In this document: positions 1-8,207 of the stretch, piece by piece | Layout: every line of letters starts with the position of its first letter | Position numbering within the stretch: the first letter of the stretch is position 1 | Assembly: GCA_964549975.1 (NCBI GenBank) | Contig: CAZJWM010000014.1 | Span: 1-27,712 of the forward strand | DNA: 27,712 nucleotides | Direction of reading: 5' to 3' | Origin: UBA3263 sp964549975 | GTDB taxonomy: Bacteria > Bacteroidota > Bacteroidia > Bacteroidales > Muribaculaceae | Translations under genes and position numbers: made by a program | The notes under the pieces: generated by a model | Told to the model about the DNA's origin: nothing | What the model saw: only the letters and a program-made list of their open reading frames with translations | Databases searched by the model: none

Positions 1-2
1 AG

Positions 3-131
3 TTTAAGGGAACAACTGCAGTGCGCGAGCGCTTGCTGCCACTCGATGCCGAGCGCCTGCAACGAGGAGATATTCCCATCTCCGCCATTCTCAGCAAATA
101 TTGCTCCTACTTGTTGAATGGCGGTAATTGA
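3..131 (+). CDS. C-terminal end of an unidentified protein (5' truncated by window edge)
   Basis: An open frame runs from the window edge to a TGA at 129-131 and encodes 42 residues. It contains the stretch VRERLLPLDAERLQRGDIPI and ends in LLNGGN. The composition is that of a normal soluble protein, and the other two forward frames contain stops. The next promoter begins about 30 nt after the stop, so this is the end of a transcription unit. I do not recognise the family from the fragment. Confidence 0.6.
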   Translation, partial: FKGTTAVRERLLPLDAERLQRGDIPISAILSKYCSYLLNGGN

Positions 132-162
132 ACATAAAATCCGGAAATTGGTGGGGTGGGGG

Positions 163-193
163 TTGGATATGCTGAGATTTTTTTGTATTTTTG
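163..193 (+). promoter_or_regulatory. Bacteroidota-type promoter for the coiled-coil/AT-hook gene
   Basis: A perfect -7 box TAnnTTTG (TATTTTTG, 186-193) lies 36 nt before the ATG at 230. A TTGG at 163-166 sits at about the right distance for the -33 element (20 nt from the end of TTG to the TA). This predicts a leader of roughly 30 nt. Confidence 0.6.
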
Positions 194-229
194 CAGAAAT
201 TCTAACCCATTCTATTATCGCAACGAACC

Positions 230-1585
230 ATGGCCATCCTTGCGTCGCTGAAGAACTTCTTCGGCATGTCGACCACCGACGAGGAGTTTGATGGAGATAT
301 CGAAGCCTCGTTGAACGAAAGTGTGCAGGCCCTCCCCGGAGTGCCCGTGCTGCAACCCGCCACCGATGTGAAGTCGGTGGCCAACACCGAGATGCCTCTC
401 GGCGCCCCCGGAGACATGCCCGTGGAGGTGGCCGATGCCGTCATCGACATTGTGGATGAGGCCCTGCCCCCGTTTGTGCGCGACTGCATTGACCGCGACG
501 CTCAGCGTCGGAAATTGCTCGAGGTGATGACCCCGGCCATGAGCGGCTACGTGGCTCGCATTGCCGCTGAGACTCGCTCTGCGGCCCTGAGCAGCACCGC
601 CGGCGACCGCGACAAGCTCCAACAGGAGGTCGACGCCCTGCGCCAGGAGCGTCAGCGCCTCGACTCCAAACGCGAGGAGCAGAGCGGCCAACTTCTGGCC
701 GAGCAGCGCCAGCGCCGCGCCCTCACCGAGCGCGTGCGTGCCTTGGAGGCCAAAGAGGCCACCTATGAGGCCGAGCGCGAGCAGTATGAATTGGAATTGA
801 AATCGCTGATGAACAAACTTCGCGTGGCCGAAGCAGGCGGCGAGGTTGCCTCAGCAGCTCCCGCACCTGCCGCGGTGGTTGACACTGAGACCGCCGAAAA
901 ACTTCAGGCCTCGGAGCAGAAGGTGACCGAACTCACCGCGCGCATCGAAGAGCTCACCGCGCGCTTGGCGCAGGTGGAGCCGATGGCCAACGAATTGCAG
1001 ACGTCGCGCATCCATGAGGCCGAATTTAAGGCGCAGGTTGATGCCGAATTGCTCAAGTCGCGTCAGCTCCGCGCCACCGTGGCCGAACTTGAGCAGAAAC
1101 TTGCCAAGAGCGACCGCGCTGCCGAAATAGAATCGCTAAACAACACCATAGCCACCCTTCAGGCTCGCCTGACCGACACCTCGGCCATCGACGCCATGCA
1201 GGCCACCATCTCCGCCAAAGATGCCGAGATTGCCGACTTGCAAAATCGCCTCTCCGAGGCCACTGCGCCTGCCGCCCTCGATGCCCTTCTGGCCGAGCGT
1301 CAGCGTATGCTCAACCCCGAAGGCGAGGCCGAGCCGCAGCAGCGTGCCCCCAAGCGCCGCCGCGGCCGTCCGCGCAAAAATCCCGTGGCCGAGGAGGTGT
1401 CGGGCGCGTTCAACGACGTCGACGACTCCGCCTCCGAATTGGCCAACTCCGTCGACTGGTTGTTGCCCGGCTTGGACACCGCCTCCTCGCAGCCTCAGCA
1501 AGTCTCCGACCCCGAGTTCGGCTATCAGCCGGCCAAGAAGTCGGCCTACGCCGCTGCCGACGACAATCAGCCCCTGCTCTTCTGA
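230..1585 (+). CDS. Coiled-coil protein with a C-terminal AT-hook-like motif
   Basis: A 451-residue soluble protein that I cannot assign to a named family. An acidic N-terminal part of about 115 residues is followed by a long heptad-rich, Glu/Arg/Ala/Gln-rich region (about 120-345) that should form a coiled coil. A basic patch at residues 375-385 contains KRRRGRPRK, whose RGRP core matches the AT-hook that inserts into the minor groove of AT-rich DNA. An acidic tail ends in QPLLF. There is no signal peptide or membrane segment, so it should act in the cytoplasm. The ATG at 230 is preceded by a good promoter at 163-193, and the gene appears monocistronic. A role in nucleoid organisation, or a structural link between DNA and another partner, is inference from the coil plus AT-hook architecture. 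Confidence 0.8.
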   Translation: MAILASLKNFFGMSTTDEEFDGDIEASLNESVQALPGVPVLQPATDVKSVANTEMPLGAPGDMPVEVADAVIDIVDEALPPFVRDCIDRDAQRRKLLEVMTPAMSGYVARIAAETRSAALSSTAGDRDKLQQEVDALRQERQRLDSKREEQSGQLLAEQRQRRALTERVRALEAKEATYEAEREQYELELKSLMNKLRVAEAGGEVASAAPAPAAVVDTETAEKLQASEQKVTELTARIEELTARLAQVEPMANELQTSRIHEAEFKAQVDAELLKSRQLRATVAELEQKLAKSDRAAEIESLNNTIATLQARLTDTSAIDAMQATISAKDAEIADLQNRLSEATAPAALDALLAERQRMLNPEGEAEPQQRAPKRRRGRPRKNPVAEEVSGAFNDVDDSASELANSVDWLLPGLDTASSQPQQVSDPEFGYQPAKKSAYAAADDNQPLLF

Positions 1586-1666
1586 GCACCCCGTTGCCCC
1601 TGAATCACAGCGGGTTAAACTTCTGCGAACAAAAAAACTCAAAAAAAAGGCCGATGGGTTAAACAT

Positions 1667-1694
1667 TTTGGCCTTCGTGTATGTTTTATATTTG
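1667..1694 (+). promoter_or_regulatory. Promoter for the DPP-IV operon
   Basis: A perfect TAnnTTTG (TATATTTG) at 1687-1694 lies 13 nt before the ATG at 1708. TTTG at 1667-1670 could be the -33 element, although the 16-nt gap is shorter than usual. The predicted leader is only about 10 nt. The 122 nt between the two genes hold no other clear signal. Confidence 0.55.
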
Positions 1695-1707
1695 AAAAGC
1701 TTCCTAC

Positions 1708-3900
1708 ATGAAGAAACAACTACACACTTATCTCCTGCTCGCTCTCTCCGCCATTGCCGTGCAAGCTGCCACTCCGGGTGACGGCTCGCTCGAAGGCTTC
1801 GTATATCCTCTCAACCGCGCCGCTTCGGCCTCCATCAGCTTTGCTGCCGACGGCACGTCGGCTCTGAGCATCGGCGACGGCGGCAACACCGTGGTGCGAA
1901 CCGACCTCGCCTCGGGCCGCGTCAGCGAAACCCTGCTCGATCTCAGCCACACCCGCGGCGACTCCAAGCTCGAAGCCCTCAGCGACTACATCGTCAGCCC
2001 CGACGGCAGCAAACTGCTCATCTACAACGGCAGCACCCCCATCTATCGCCACTCGTTTTGGGCCACATGGTATGTGTTCGACATCAAGCGCAACACCCTG
2101 AAGCCCCTCTCCACCGAGCATCCCCGCCAGCAGGCCCCCACATTCTCGCCCGACGGCCGCATGGTGGCCTTCATGGCTGATGACAACAACATCTACCTCT
2201 CGAAACTCGACTATGGCACCGAAGTGGCCGTCACCACCGACGGCTGCGTCAACGCCGTGATCAACGGCGTGCCCGACTGGACCTATCAAGAAGAATTTGA
2301 GACCTACGGCTCCATGGCTTGGGCGCCCGACAACTCCGCCCTGAGCTATCTGAAATACGACGAGAGCCAAGTGCCCATGTATAGCTTTGCCCTCTATCAG
2401 GGCGCTTGCGATCCCAAAGACCAATATGCGCTCTATCCCGGGCAGTTTGACTACAAATATCCTGTGGCCGGCGAGAAAAACTCCGTGGTGAGCATCCACT
2501 CCTACGACGTGGAGACCCGCAAAACCAAGGATATCACTCTGCCCGACGCCACCATCGAATATATCCCCCGCATCCACTATGGTCCCACGGCCGACGTGCT
2601 GATTGCCGCCACCCTCAACCGCGAGCAAAATCGCCTGGAGCTCTACAGCGTCAACCCGCGTTCCACCACCTCGCGCTCCATCTACGTGGACCGCTCCGAC
2701 AAGTGGATCACCCCCGAATGCTACACCGACCTCGCCTTCGAGCATGGCAGCTTCGTGGTCAACTCCTCGCGCACCGGCTTCAACCACCTCTATCGCTATA
2801 GCTACGCCGGTGCTCTGATGGCCACACTCACCTCCGGACAATACGACGTGACGGCCTATTACGGCACCGCCGCCGACGGCTCCTATGCCTATCAGAGCGC
2901 GGCCCACGGCGCCATCAATCGCGTCGTCACCCTGGTCAATCGCAAAGGCACCGCCACCGACCTCACCCCCGCCGAAGGTTGGGCCTCCGCCACCTTTGCC
3001 CCCGGCCTGGCCTACTATCTGCTGAACTACTCCACGGCCCAAACGCCGCCCGTCTACACTCTGGTGAGCACCGACAAAAATCGCACCCTGCGCACCCTGC
3101 AAGACAATGCCACCTACGCCTCGCGCTTTGCCTCGGCCCCAAAAAAGGAATTTTTCACCTTCACCACCGCCGACGGCGTCACCCTCAACGGCTGGATGAT
3201 TAAACCCGCCGATTTCGACGCCTCGCGCCGCTATCCCGCCATCATCTATCAGTATAGCGGCCCCGGCTCGCAAGAGGTGACCAATCGCTGGAGCATGGAC
3301 TGGGCGCAATATTTCGCCACCCAAGGCTACGTGATTGCCTGCGTTGACGGTCGCGGCACCGGTGCCCGCGGTCGCGCCTTCGAGCAAATCACCTACAAAA
3401 ACCTCGGTCACTACGAAACCATCGACCAAAACGCCCTGCTCTCGCATCTGCGCTCCCTCTCGTGGATCAACCCCGAAGCCGTGGGCATCTACGGTTGGAG
3501 CTACGGCGGCTACGAAACCCTGATGGCCGCCCAATCAGGCGCCCCCTATGCCGCCGCCGTGGCCGTGGCCCCCGTCACCTCCTGGCGCTACTACGACACC
3601 ATCTACGCCGAGCGCTATATGAGCACCCCGCAGCAAAACGCCGCAGGCTACACCGCCTCAGCCCCCGTGGACCACACCGACGGCCTCTCATGTCCGCTGC
3701 TGATGATTAGCGGCACCGCCGACGACAATGTCCACATGGCCAACACCATCGAATATATATCTCGCCTCGAGCAAGAAGGCCGTTGGGCCGATATGCTCCT
3801 ATTCCCCAACATGAACCACTCGATCAACGGCTGCAACACGCGTGCCCTTGTCTACAAGCGTATGCTCGCCTTCTTCGACTCTCATCTCAAAAACAAATAA
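1708..3900 (+). CDS. Dipeptidyl peptidase IV (S9B prolyl oligopeptidase family)
   Basis: A 730-residue exported serine peptidase that should remove X-Pro or X-Ala dipeptides from peptide N-termini in the periplasm. Residues 1-20 form a signal peptide ending in VQA. A beta-propeller spans roughly 45-470 and an alpha/beta-hydrolase domain about 480-730. The catalytic triad is visible: Ser598 in GWSYGGY, Asp672 in GTADDNVH and His704 in NMNHS. The double-Glu motif that holds the substrate N-terminus is present as DWTYQEEF (Glu195 and Glu196), which favours DPP-IV over acylaminoacyl peptidases. The length is normal for the family. It leads a run with the membrane/Nudix-like gene, miaA and the DUF4421 gene. 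DPP-IV in gut Bacteroidales supports growth on dietary and host peptides (family knowledge). Confidence 0.95.
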   Translation: MKKQLHTYLLLALSAIAVQAATPGDGSLEGFVYPLNRAASASISFAADGTSALSIGDGGNTVVRTDLASGRVSETLLDLSHTRGDSKLEALSDYIVSPDGSKLLIYNGSTPIYRHSFWATWYVFDIKRNTLKPLSTEHPRQQAPTFSPDGRMVAFMADDNNIYLSKLDYGTEVAVTTDGCVNAVINGVPDWTYQEEFETYGSMAWAPDNSALSYLKYDESQVPMYSFALYQGACDPKDQYALYPGQFDYKYPVAGEKNSVVSIHSYDVETRKTKDITLPDATIEYIPRIHYGPTADVLIAATLNREQNRLELYSVNPRSTTSRSIYVDRSDKWITPECYTDLAFEHGSFVVNSSRTGFNHLYRYSYAGALMATLTSGQYDVTAYYGTAADGSYAYQSAAHGAINRVVTLVNRKGTATDLTPAEGWASATFAPGLAYYLLNYSTAQTPPVYTLVSTDKNRTLRTLQDNATYASRFASAPKKEFFTFTTADGVTLNGWMIKPADFDASRRYPAIIYQYSGPGSQEVTNRWSMDWAQYFATQGYVIACVDGRGTGARGRAFEQITYKNLGHYETIDQNALLSHLRSLSWINPEAVGIYGWSYGGYETLMAAQSGAPYAAAVAVAPVTSWRYYDTIYAERYMSTPQQNAAGYTASAPVDHTDGLSCPLLMISGTADDNVHMANTIEYISRLEQEGRWADMLLFPNMNHSINGCNTRALVYKRMLAFFDSHLKNK

Positions 3901-3924
3901 CTCTCACTCTGAGCCGCCAACGCC

Positions 3925-5223
3925 GTGACAGCACTTAGCCGCACCAAAGCAAACCTTCGAGGCATAGCCTCGCTCCTGTGGGGATGGATCATCGCCACGG
4001 GTAGCCTCACGCTGCTATGCGCGCTCTCCACGCTGATGAATCAGCTGTGGACACCCTTTGTGGGGCTGGTGCTCTTTCTGCTGTTGCGCCACTACGTGCA
4101 GAGCAAACGCTACACCGCCACCGAGGCCCCCAGCGGCTGCTATCTCATCATTGTGGTGGCGGCGCAGGCCGTGCTCATCAGCTCCGTGGTGATGTTGCTG
4201 CTTAACCTCGTGCAGACCAACACCGTCAACGCCCTGCTCGGCACCGACCGCCACTTCCCCGTGGTGAGCACCCTGATTGTGGCGCCCGTCACTCTGCTGG
4301 TCACCGCCGTCTATCGCGTGCGCCACGGCCTCACCGCCCAATGCCGCTCCTGCCGCTTCCGCCAAGACTTCGACTGCGCCCACTCATTTCTTGGCGAGCT
4401 CTACAGGGTGGAGGTGGTGCGTCAGCTCTACGTGATGATGGCCTTTTCGCTGCTCATTGCTCTGGCCGCCTATCTCCACTTCTTCTGGCGATTTGTGGCC
4501 GTCAACATCAACCGCATGGACACGCTCGTGTTCTCCGGGGTGCCCACTCTGGCCTTTGCCTTAGAGGTGGTGGCCGCCTATTTGCAATATCTGGCCGTGC
4601 GCCGCTTCTATCTGCGCAAAATCGACCCCACCAAGGTGGCGCAAGCCGAATTCAGCGTGCTTCGCTTCATTGTGGTCAACGAGCAGAACATCCTGCTGAT
4701 GCGTGGCGACGACGGCAGATTTGACACCCCCGCCGCGCTGCGCGTGGAGCGCAGCGACATGGTGCGCACCCCTCGCGCCAAGGCAATGTTTCTCGAGAAA
4801 ACAGCGCTCCGCGGCTGCTCGGTGCGCTTCCTCTACGGCAGCCCCAACTTTCAGGCCGAGTGCAACGTGTTGCACTACATTGCCGTGGCCCACACCGCAG
4901 ACCTCCCCGCCGGACTTGATGCCCAATGGGTTGACCTCGACGCTCTGCAGCAGATGATTGCCCGCGGCGAAGTGGCTCCGCGACTGGTCTCCGAGCTCAA
5001 GCGCATCTACCTGGTGGGCCGCACCTGGAAGACCTATCATCGCAACGGCCGCCGCCGTTATGCAATAAAAGACTATCGCCCCACGGTGCGTCTGGTCGAC
5101 GTGGCCGCGTGGGATGTGGAATTTGACGACCCCGTGTGGCTCCAAGTGGCCACCAACAATGAAGATATGCCGCTGTTTGGCCTTCGCCGACTGTGGCGCA
5201 AAATCAGTGCAAGTGGAGAATAA
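3925..5223 (+). CDS. Polytopic membrane protein with a degenerate Nudix-like C-terminal domain
   Basis: A 432-residue protein starting at GTG 3925, 24 nt after the DPP-IV stop. The first half is hydrophobic with about six predicted membrane segments (near 13-35, 42-58, 72-96, 112-131, 168-190, 200-225). A cysteine cluster (Cys140, Cys143, Cys151) sits in a loop between segments four and five. The soluble C-terminal part (about 245-360) resembles a Nudix hydrolase fold: a FIVVNEQNILLMRG strand, a helix region ending in AMFLEKTAL where the Nudix box should be, then VLHYIAVA and QWVDLDAL, which look like the usual later strands. The catalytic REUxEE residues are absent, so hydrolysis is unlikely and ligand sensing is a guess. 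Its reading frame overlaps the start of miaA. I know no named family with this layout; the Nudix assignment is by eye. Confidence 0.75.
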   Translation: MTALSRTKANLRGIASLLWGWIIATGSLTLLCALSTLMNQLWTPFVGLVLFLLLRHYVQSKRYTATEAPSGCYLIIVVAAQAVLISSVVMLLLNLVQTNTVNALLGTDRHFPVVSTLIVAPVTLLVTAVYRVRHGLTAQCRSCRFRQDFDCAHSFLGELYRVEVVRQLYVMMAFSLLIALAAYLHFFWRFVAVNINRMDTLVFSGVPTLAFALEVVAAYLQYLAVRRFYLRKIDPTKVAQAEFSVLRFIVVNEQNILLMRGDDGRFDTPAALRVERSDMVRTPRAKAMFLEKTALRGCSVRFLYGSPNFQAECNVLHYIAVAHTADLPAGLDAQWVDLDALQQMIARGEVAPRLVSELKRIYLVGRTWKTYHRNGRRRYAIKDYRPTVRLVDVAAWDVEFDDPVWLQVATNNEDMPLFGLRRLWRKISASGE

Positions 5224-6136
5224 ACGCAACGAAGCCCCTCTGATAGTGGTGACAGGCCCCACAGCCTCGGGAAAGACCCGACGCGCCGTGGAGCTTGCTT
5301 TGGCCTTGGGCAATGCCGAAATTGTGAGTGCCGACTCGCGCCAAGTCTACCGCGGCATGGACCTCGGCACGGGCAAAGACCTCGACGAATACGGCTCCGT
5401 GGCCTATCATCTCATCGACATTGCCGAGGCCGGCAGCAAATACAATCTTTTTGAGTTTCTGCGCGACTCCGCCGAGGCCTTCGAGCAGATTCGCGCTCGC
5501 GGCAATAGGCCCATCCTCTGCGGCGGCACGGGGCTCTACGTGGAGTCCGTCGTCAACGGATTGCAGTTGCCCCCGGTGCCCGAAAATCCCGAATTGCGCG
5601 CTTCGCTGCGCGGCAAATCGCTTGAGGAGCTCACCGCTATCCTCGCCTCGATGAAGCAGCTCCACAACACCACCGACGTCGACACCGCCGCCCGCGCCAT
5701 CCGAGCCATCGAAATCCATAGCTACTATCAACTTCACCCCGAGGCAGCATCGGCGGCCACCCCCCATCCGCTCACCGACGCCCGCATCATTGGCGTGAAC
5801 ATCAGTCGCGAAGAGCGCCGCCGGCGCATCTCCCAACGCCTGCAAGCGCGCGTGGATGCCGGAATGATCGACGAAGTGCGCCGCCTGATTGAGAGCGGCA
5901 TCGCCCCAGACGACCTGATTTATTATGGTCTGGAATACAAATATCTCACGCTCCACGTCATTGGCCGACTCACCCGCAGCGAGATGCTGCAGCAGCTCGA
6001 AATAGCCATCCATCAGTTTGCCAAACGCCAGATGACATGGTTTCGCGGCATGGAGCGACGTGGCCACCACATTCATTGGATTGACCACGATGACCCTGAA
6101 TTTATAGAAAAAACTCTTGCCTACGTTAATGCCTAA
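5213..6136 (+). CDS. miaA: tRNA dimethylallyltransferase MiaA
   Basis: Transfers a dimethylallyl group to N6 of A37 in tRNAs that read UNN codons, the first step toward ms2i6A. The P-loop GPTASGKT is at residues 15-22. The family signatures DSRQVYRGMDLGTGK and GGTGLY follow, and GLEYKY lies near the C-terminus. I chose GTG 5213, which gives 307 residues, the family's usual length. It overlaps the upstream stop at 5223 by 11 nt, suggesting translational coupling. The frame stays open upstream to an ATG at 5114, but that extension lies entirely within the preceding gene and has no family resemblance. The DUF4421 gene starts immediately after the TAA. Confidence 0.95.
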   Translation: MENKRNEAPLIVVTGPTASGKTRRAVELALALGNAEIVSADSRQVYRGMDLGTGKDLDEYGSVAYHLIDIAEAGSKYNLFEFLRDSAEAFEQIRARGNRPILCGGTGLYVESVVNGLQLPPVPENPELRASLRGKSLEELTAILASMKQLHNTTDVDTAARAIRAIEIHSYYQLHPEAASAATPHPLTDARIIGVNISREERRRRISQRLQARVDAGMIDEVRRLIESGIAPDDLIYYGLEYKYLTLHVIGRLTRSEMLQQLEIAIHQFAKRQMTWFRGMERRGHHIHWIDHDDPEFIEKTLAYVNA

Positions 6137-7312
6137 ATGACTCGTGCTCTCCGACTACTGACGCTCACCATCATCTGCCTGCTCTACGCCTCGCCGGCCC
6201 ACGCCGACGACAGCATCTCTGCGCCCGTCGAGACCGACACCATAGCCCTCTGTCCCTCTGACACCCTGCAGCCCCTGCGCGGCAACTGGGTGCAGCAACT
6301 CATGGCCACGAATTTTCGCATCAACGACCCTCGCATCCACTATCCCCGCTTTGCCAACTTCTTGCGCAAAGTCTACAACTGGGGCGACCACACCTTCAAC
6401 AGCTACGACACCGCCTACGTGGTGGGCACCGGCAAAAACTGGAAATTCTACGGCAAGTCATACAACTGGCTCCAAACCTACGCCTACATCTTCGACATTG
6501 CTAACGACCAACAGGTGCGCTTCCACTCCAAACTAAATGCCGACGCCGGCCTGACGCTCAACTTCATGGCCGTGTCGCTGAGCTACATGTGGAACGTCAA
6601 CCGCTGGCTCCACGGCGTGAGCGACAAGCGCTCCAACTTCAATTTCTCATTCAACTGCGCCCTCTTTGCCGCCGAACTCAACTGGTATAGCAACACCGGG
6701 CCCGTCAACGTGACCCACTTCGGCTCCTATCGCAACGCCGACGGCAGCCGCCTGAATGTGAAACTCCCCGGGGTGGAGCAGGATATGTTTAACGTCAACG
6801 CCTACTACTTTTTCAACCATCGCCGCTACTCGCAAGGCGCTGCCTACGCCTACTCAAAATATCAACTGCGCAGCGCCGGCACGTGGCTCTTGGGCTTCAA
6901 CTACGCTCGCCAACGCATAGCCGTGGACTTCTCCCAGCTCCCTCAAGATATGCGTGAATATATGCCACAACTCGCCTCGGCCTACAACTATCGCTTCACC
7001 GACTACGCCGTGATGGGCGGCTACGCCTACAATGCCGTGATGCCCCACCATTGGCTCTACAACGTGACTGCGCTCCCCTCCGTGGGCTACAAACACACCA
7101 ACATCACCGGCAGCGACGACCTATCATCCGACCACGCAAAGCGTCACACCCTCTCCACCAACATGCAGCTGAAAATGTCGTTCACCTACAATCATCGCGC
7201 ATTTTTCGCTGCCGCCATAGCCCGTTTCGACGGCGGCTTCTACTTTCAAAAAAGCTACAGCTTCTTCTCCTCCACCATCTCCGCTTCCGCCCTCATCGGC
7301 GTCCGCTTCTAA
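6137..7312 (+). CDS. DUF4421-type outer-membrane protein
   Basis: A 391-residue exported protein whose ATG directly follows the miaA stop codon. Residues 1-23 form a signal peptide ending in AHA. The central part contains YDTAYVVGTGKNWKFYGKSY, which recalls the DUF4421 family of Bacteroidota. The rest is rich in alternating aromatic residues typical of beta-barrels (for example AYYFFNHRRYSQ), and the chain ends in IGVRF, with a terminal Phe as in outer-membrane barrel proteins. The function is unknown. It is the last gene of its run and converges on mreC with only 11 nt between the two stops. The DUF4421 name comes from memory of the family pattern. Confidence 0.7.
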   Translation: MTRALRLLTLTIICLLYASPAHADDSISAPVETDTIALCPSDTLQPLRGNWVQQLMATNFRINDPRIHYPRFANFLRKVYNWGDHTFNSYDTAYVVGTGKNWKFYGKSYNWLQTYAYIFDIANDQQVRFHSKLNADAGLTLNFMAVSLSYMWNVNRWLHGVSDKRSNFNFSFNCALFAAELNWYSNTGPVNVTHFGSYRNADGSRLNVKLPGVEQDMFNVNAYYFFNHRRYSQGAAYAYSKYQLRSAGTWLLGFNYARQRIAVDFSQLPQDMREYMPQLASAYNYRFTDYAVMGGYAYNAVMPHHWLYNVTALPSVGYKHTNITGSDDLSSDHAKRHTLSTNMQLKMSFTYNHRAFFAAAIARFDGGFYFQKSYSFFSSTISASALIGVRF

Positions 7313-7323
7313 TGCTATTTACA

Positions 7324-8184
7324 CTATTTGAATTGGCCGGAGGTGTTGACTTGGTCTTGCTCGACGGCGGTGATCTCCTCTTTCATGAAGTTTTCGATGA
7401 CGCGAACTGTGGAGAGCGTGCCGAAGTCGGTGAAGAGGCGTATGCGCAGAGTGTAGAAGTTAGCGTCGTCGTCGCCGTCGTGGCCCACGACTTTGCCCAC
7501 GGGGATTCCTTCGGGGAAGACGGCGGAGAAGCCGCTGGTGACGATGGTGTCGCCCACGGCGAAGTGTTCATGGCGCGGGAGCTCTTCGAGCATGGCGTAG
7601 CAGGATGAGCGGCCGTCCCACACAAGCGAGCCGAAGGCGTCGCTGTTTTTGAGTTTGCAGCTCAGACGTAGGTCGGAGTTGAGCAGGGAGATGACGCGGC
7701 AGGAGTGGGGGCCCACGGCGTTGACAATGCCCACGATGCCGTTTTGGTCCATCACGCCCATTTCGGGGCGGATGCCGTCGGCGGCTCCGCGGTTGAGGGT
7801 GATGAAGTTGTTGGAGTGGACCACGGAATTGTTGATCACGTGGGCCATGATGAAGCGATAGGGGGCGAGGGTGCTGTCGGTTGGGGCGCCTTGGGCGGTG
7901 AGTTGCTCATTGGCGTCGCGGAGCTGACGGCGCAGGCTGATCACTTCGAGTTCGAGTTGGGAGGTGCGTTGCTGGAGGTCTTCGTTGATTTCGCGCAGGT
8001 TGAAGTAGCCGGTCACGTTTTCGGTGGCTTCATACACGGTGGAAGCCACGGCCGAGGCCGAGGTCATGAACACGTGGCGCTGAAATGGGTTGCCGTTGAA
8101 AAGCATAACGAGGCTGATGCTTGCACAGAGTGCAAACACCAGCCACGTGCTATGACGTATAAAAAAGTCGAGCAGTGCCCGCAT
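7324..8184 (-). CDS. mreC: Rod shape-determining protein MreC
   Basis: A 286-residue bitopic inner-membrane protein that links cytoplasmic MreB filaments to periplasmic cell-wall synthesis enzymes. One membrane segment lies at about residues 12-30. A coiled-coil stretch at about 60-95 contains LQQRTSQLELEVISLRRQL. The conserved periplasmic beta domain follows (NRGAADGIRPEMGV, GIVGIV, VTSGFSAVFPEGIPVGKV). It follows mreB on the same strand after a 23-nt gap. In Bacteroides the run normally continues into mreD, a PBP2 gene and rodA (family knowledge). Here it stops and meets the convergent DUF4421 gene. Confidence 0.95.
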   Translation of the reverse strand: MRALLDFFIRHSTWLVFALCASISLVMLFNGNPFQRHVFMTSASAVASTVYEATENVTGYFNLREINEDLQQRTSQLELEVISLRRQLRDANEQLTAQGAPTDSTLAPYRFIMAHVINNSVVHSNNFITLNRGAADGIRPEMGVMDQNGIVGIVNAVGPHSCRVISLLNSDLRLSCKLKNSDAFGSLVWDGRSSCYAMLEELPRHEHFAVGDTIVTSGFSAVFPEGIPVGKVVGHDGDDDANFYTLRIRLFTDFGTLSTVRVIENFMKEEITAVEQDQVNTSGQFK

Positions 8185-8207
8185 TCTTTACGTGGGTGTG
8201 TGGGGGC

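Noticed and set aside
1720..3534. Long minus-strand frame of 604 residues opposite DPP-IV
   Set aside because: GC-rich codons of the real gene keep the antisense frame open; the product is a Gly/Val/His-rich sequence without motifs, and the plus-strand gene has a full catalytic triad.
5114..5212. Upstream ATG for miaA
   Set aside because: The extra 33 residues lie wholly inside the preceding gene and would exceed the normal MiaA length.
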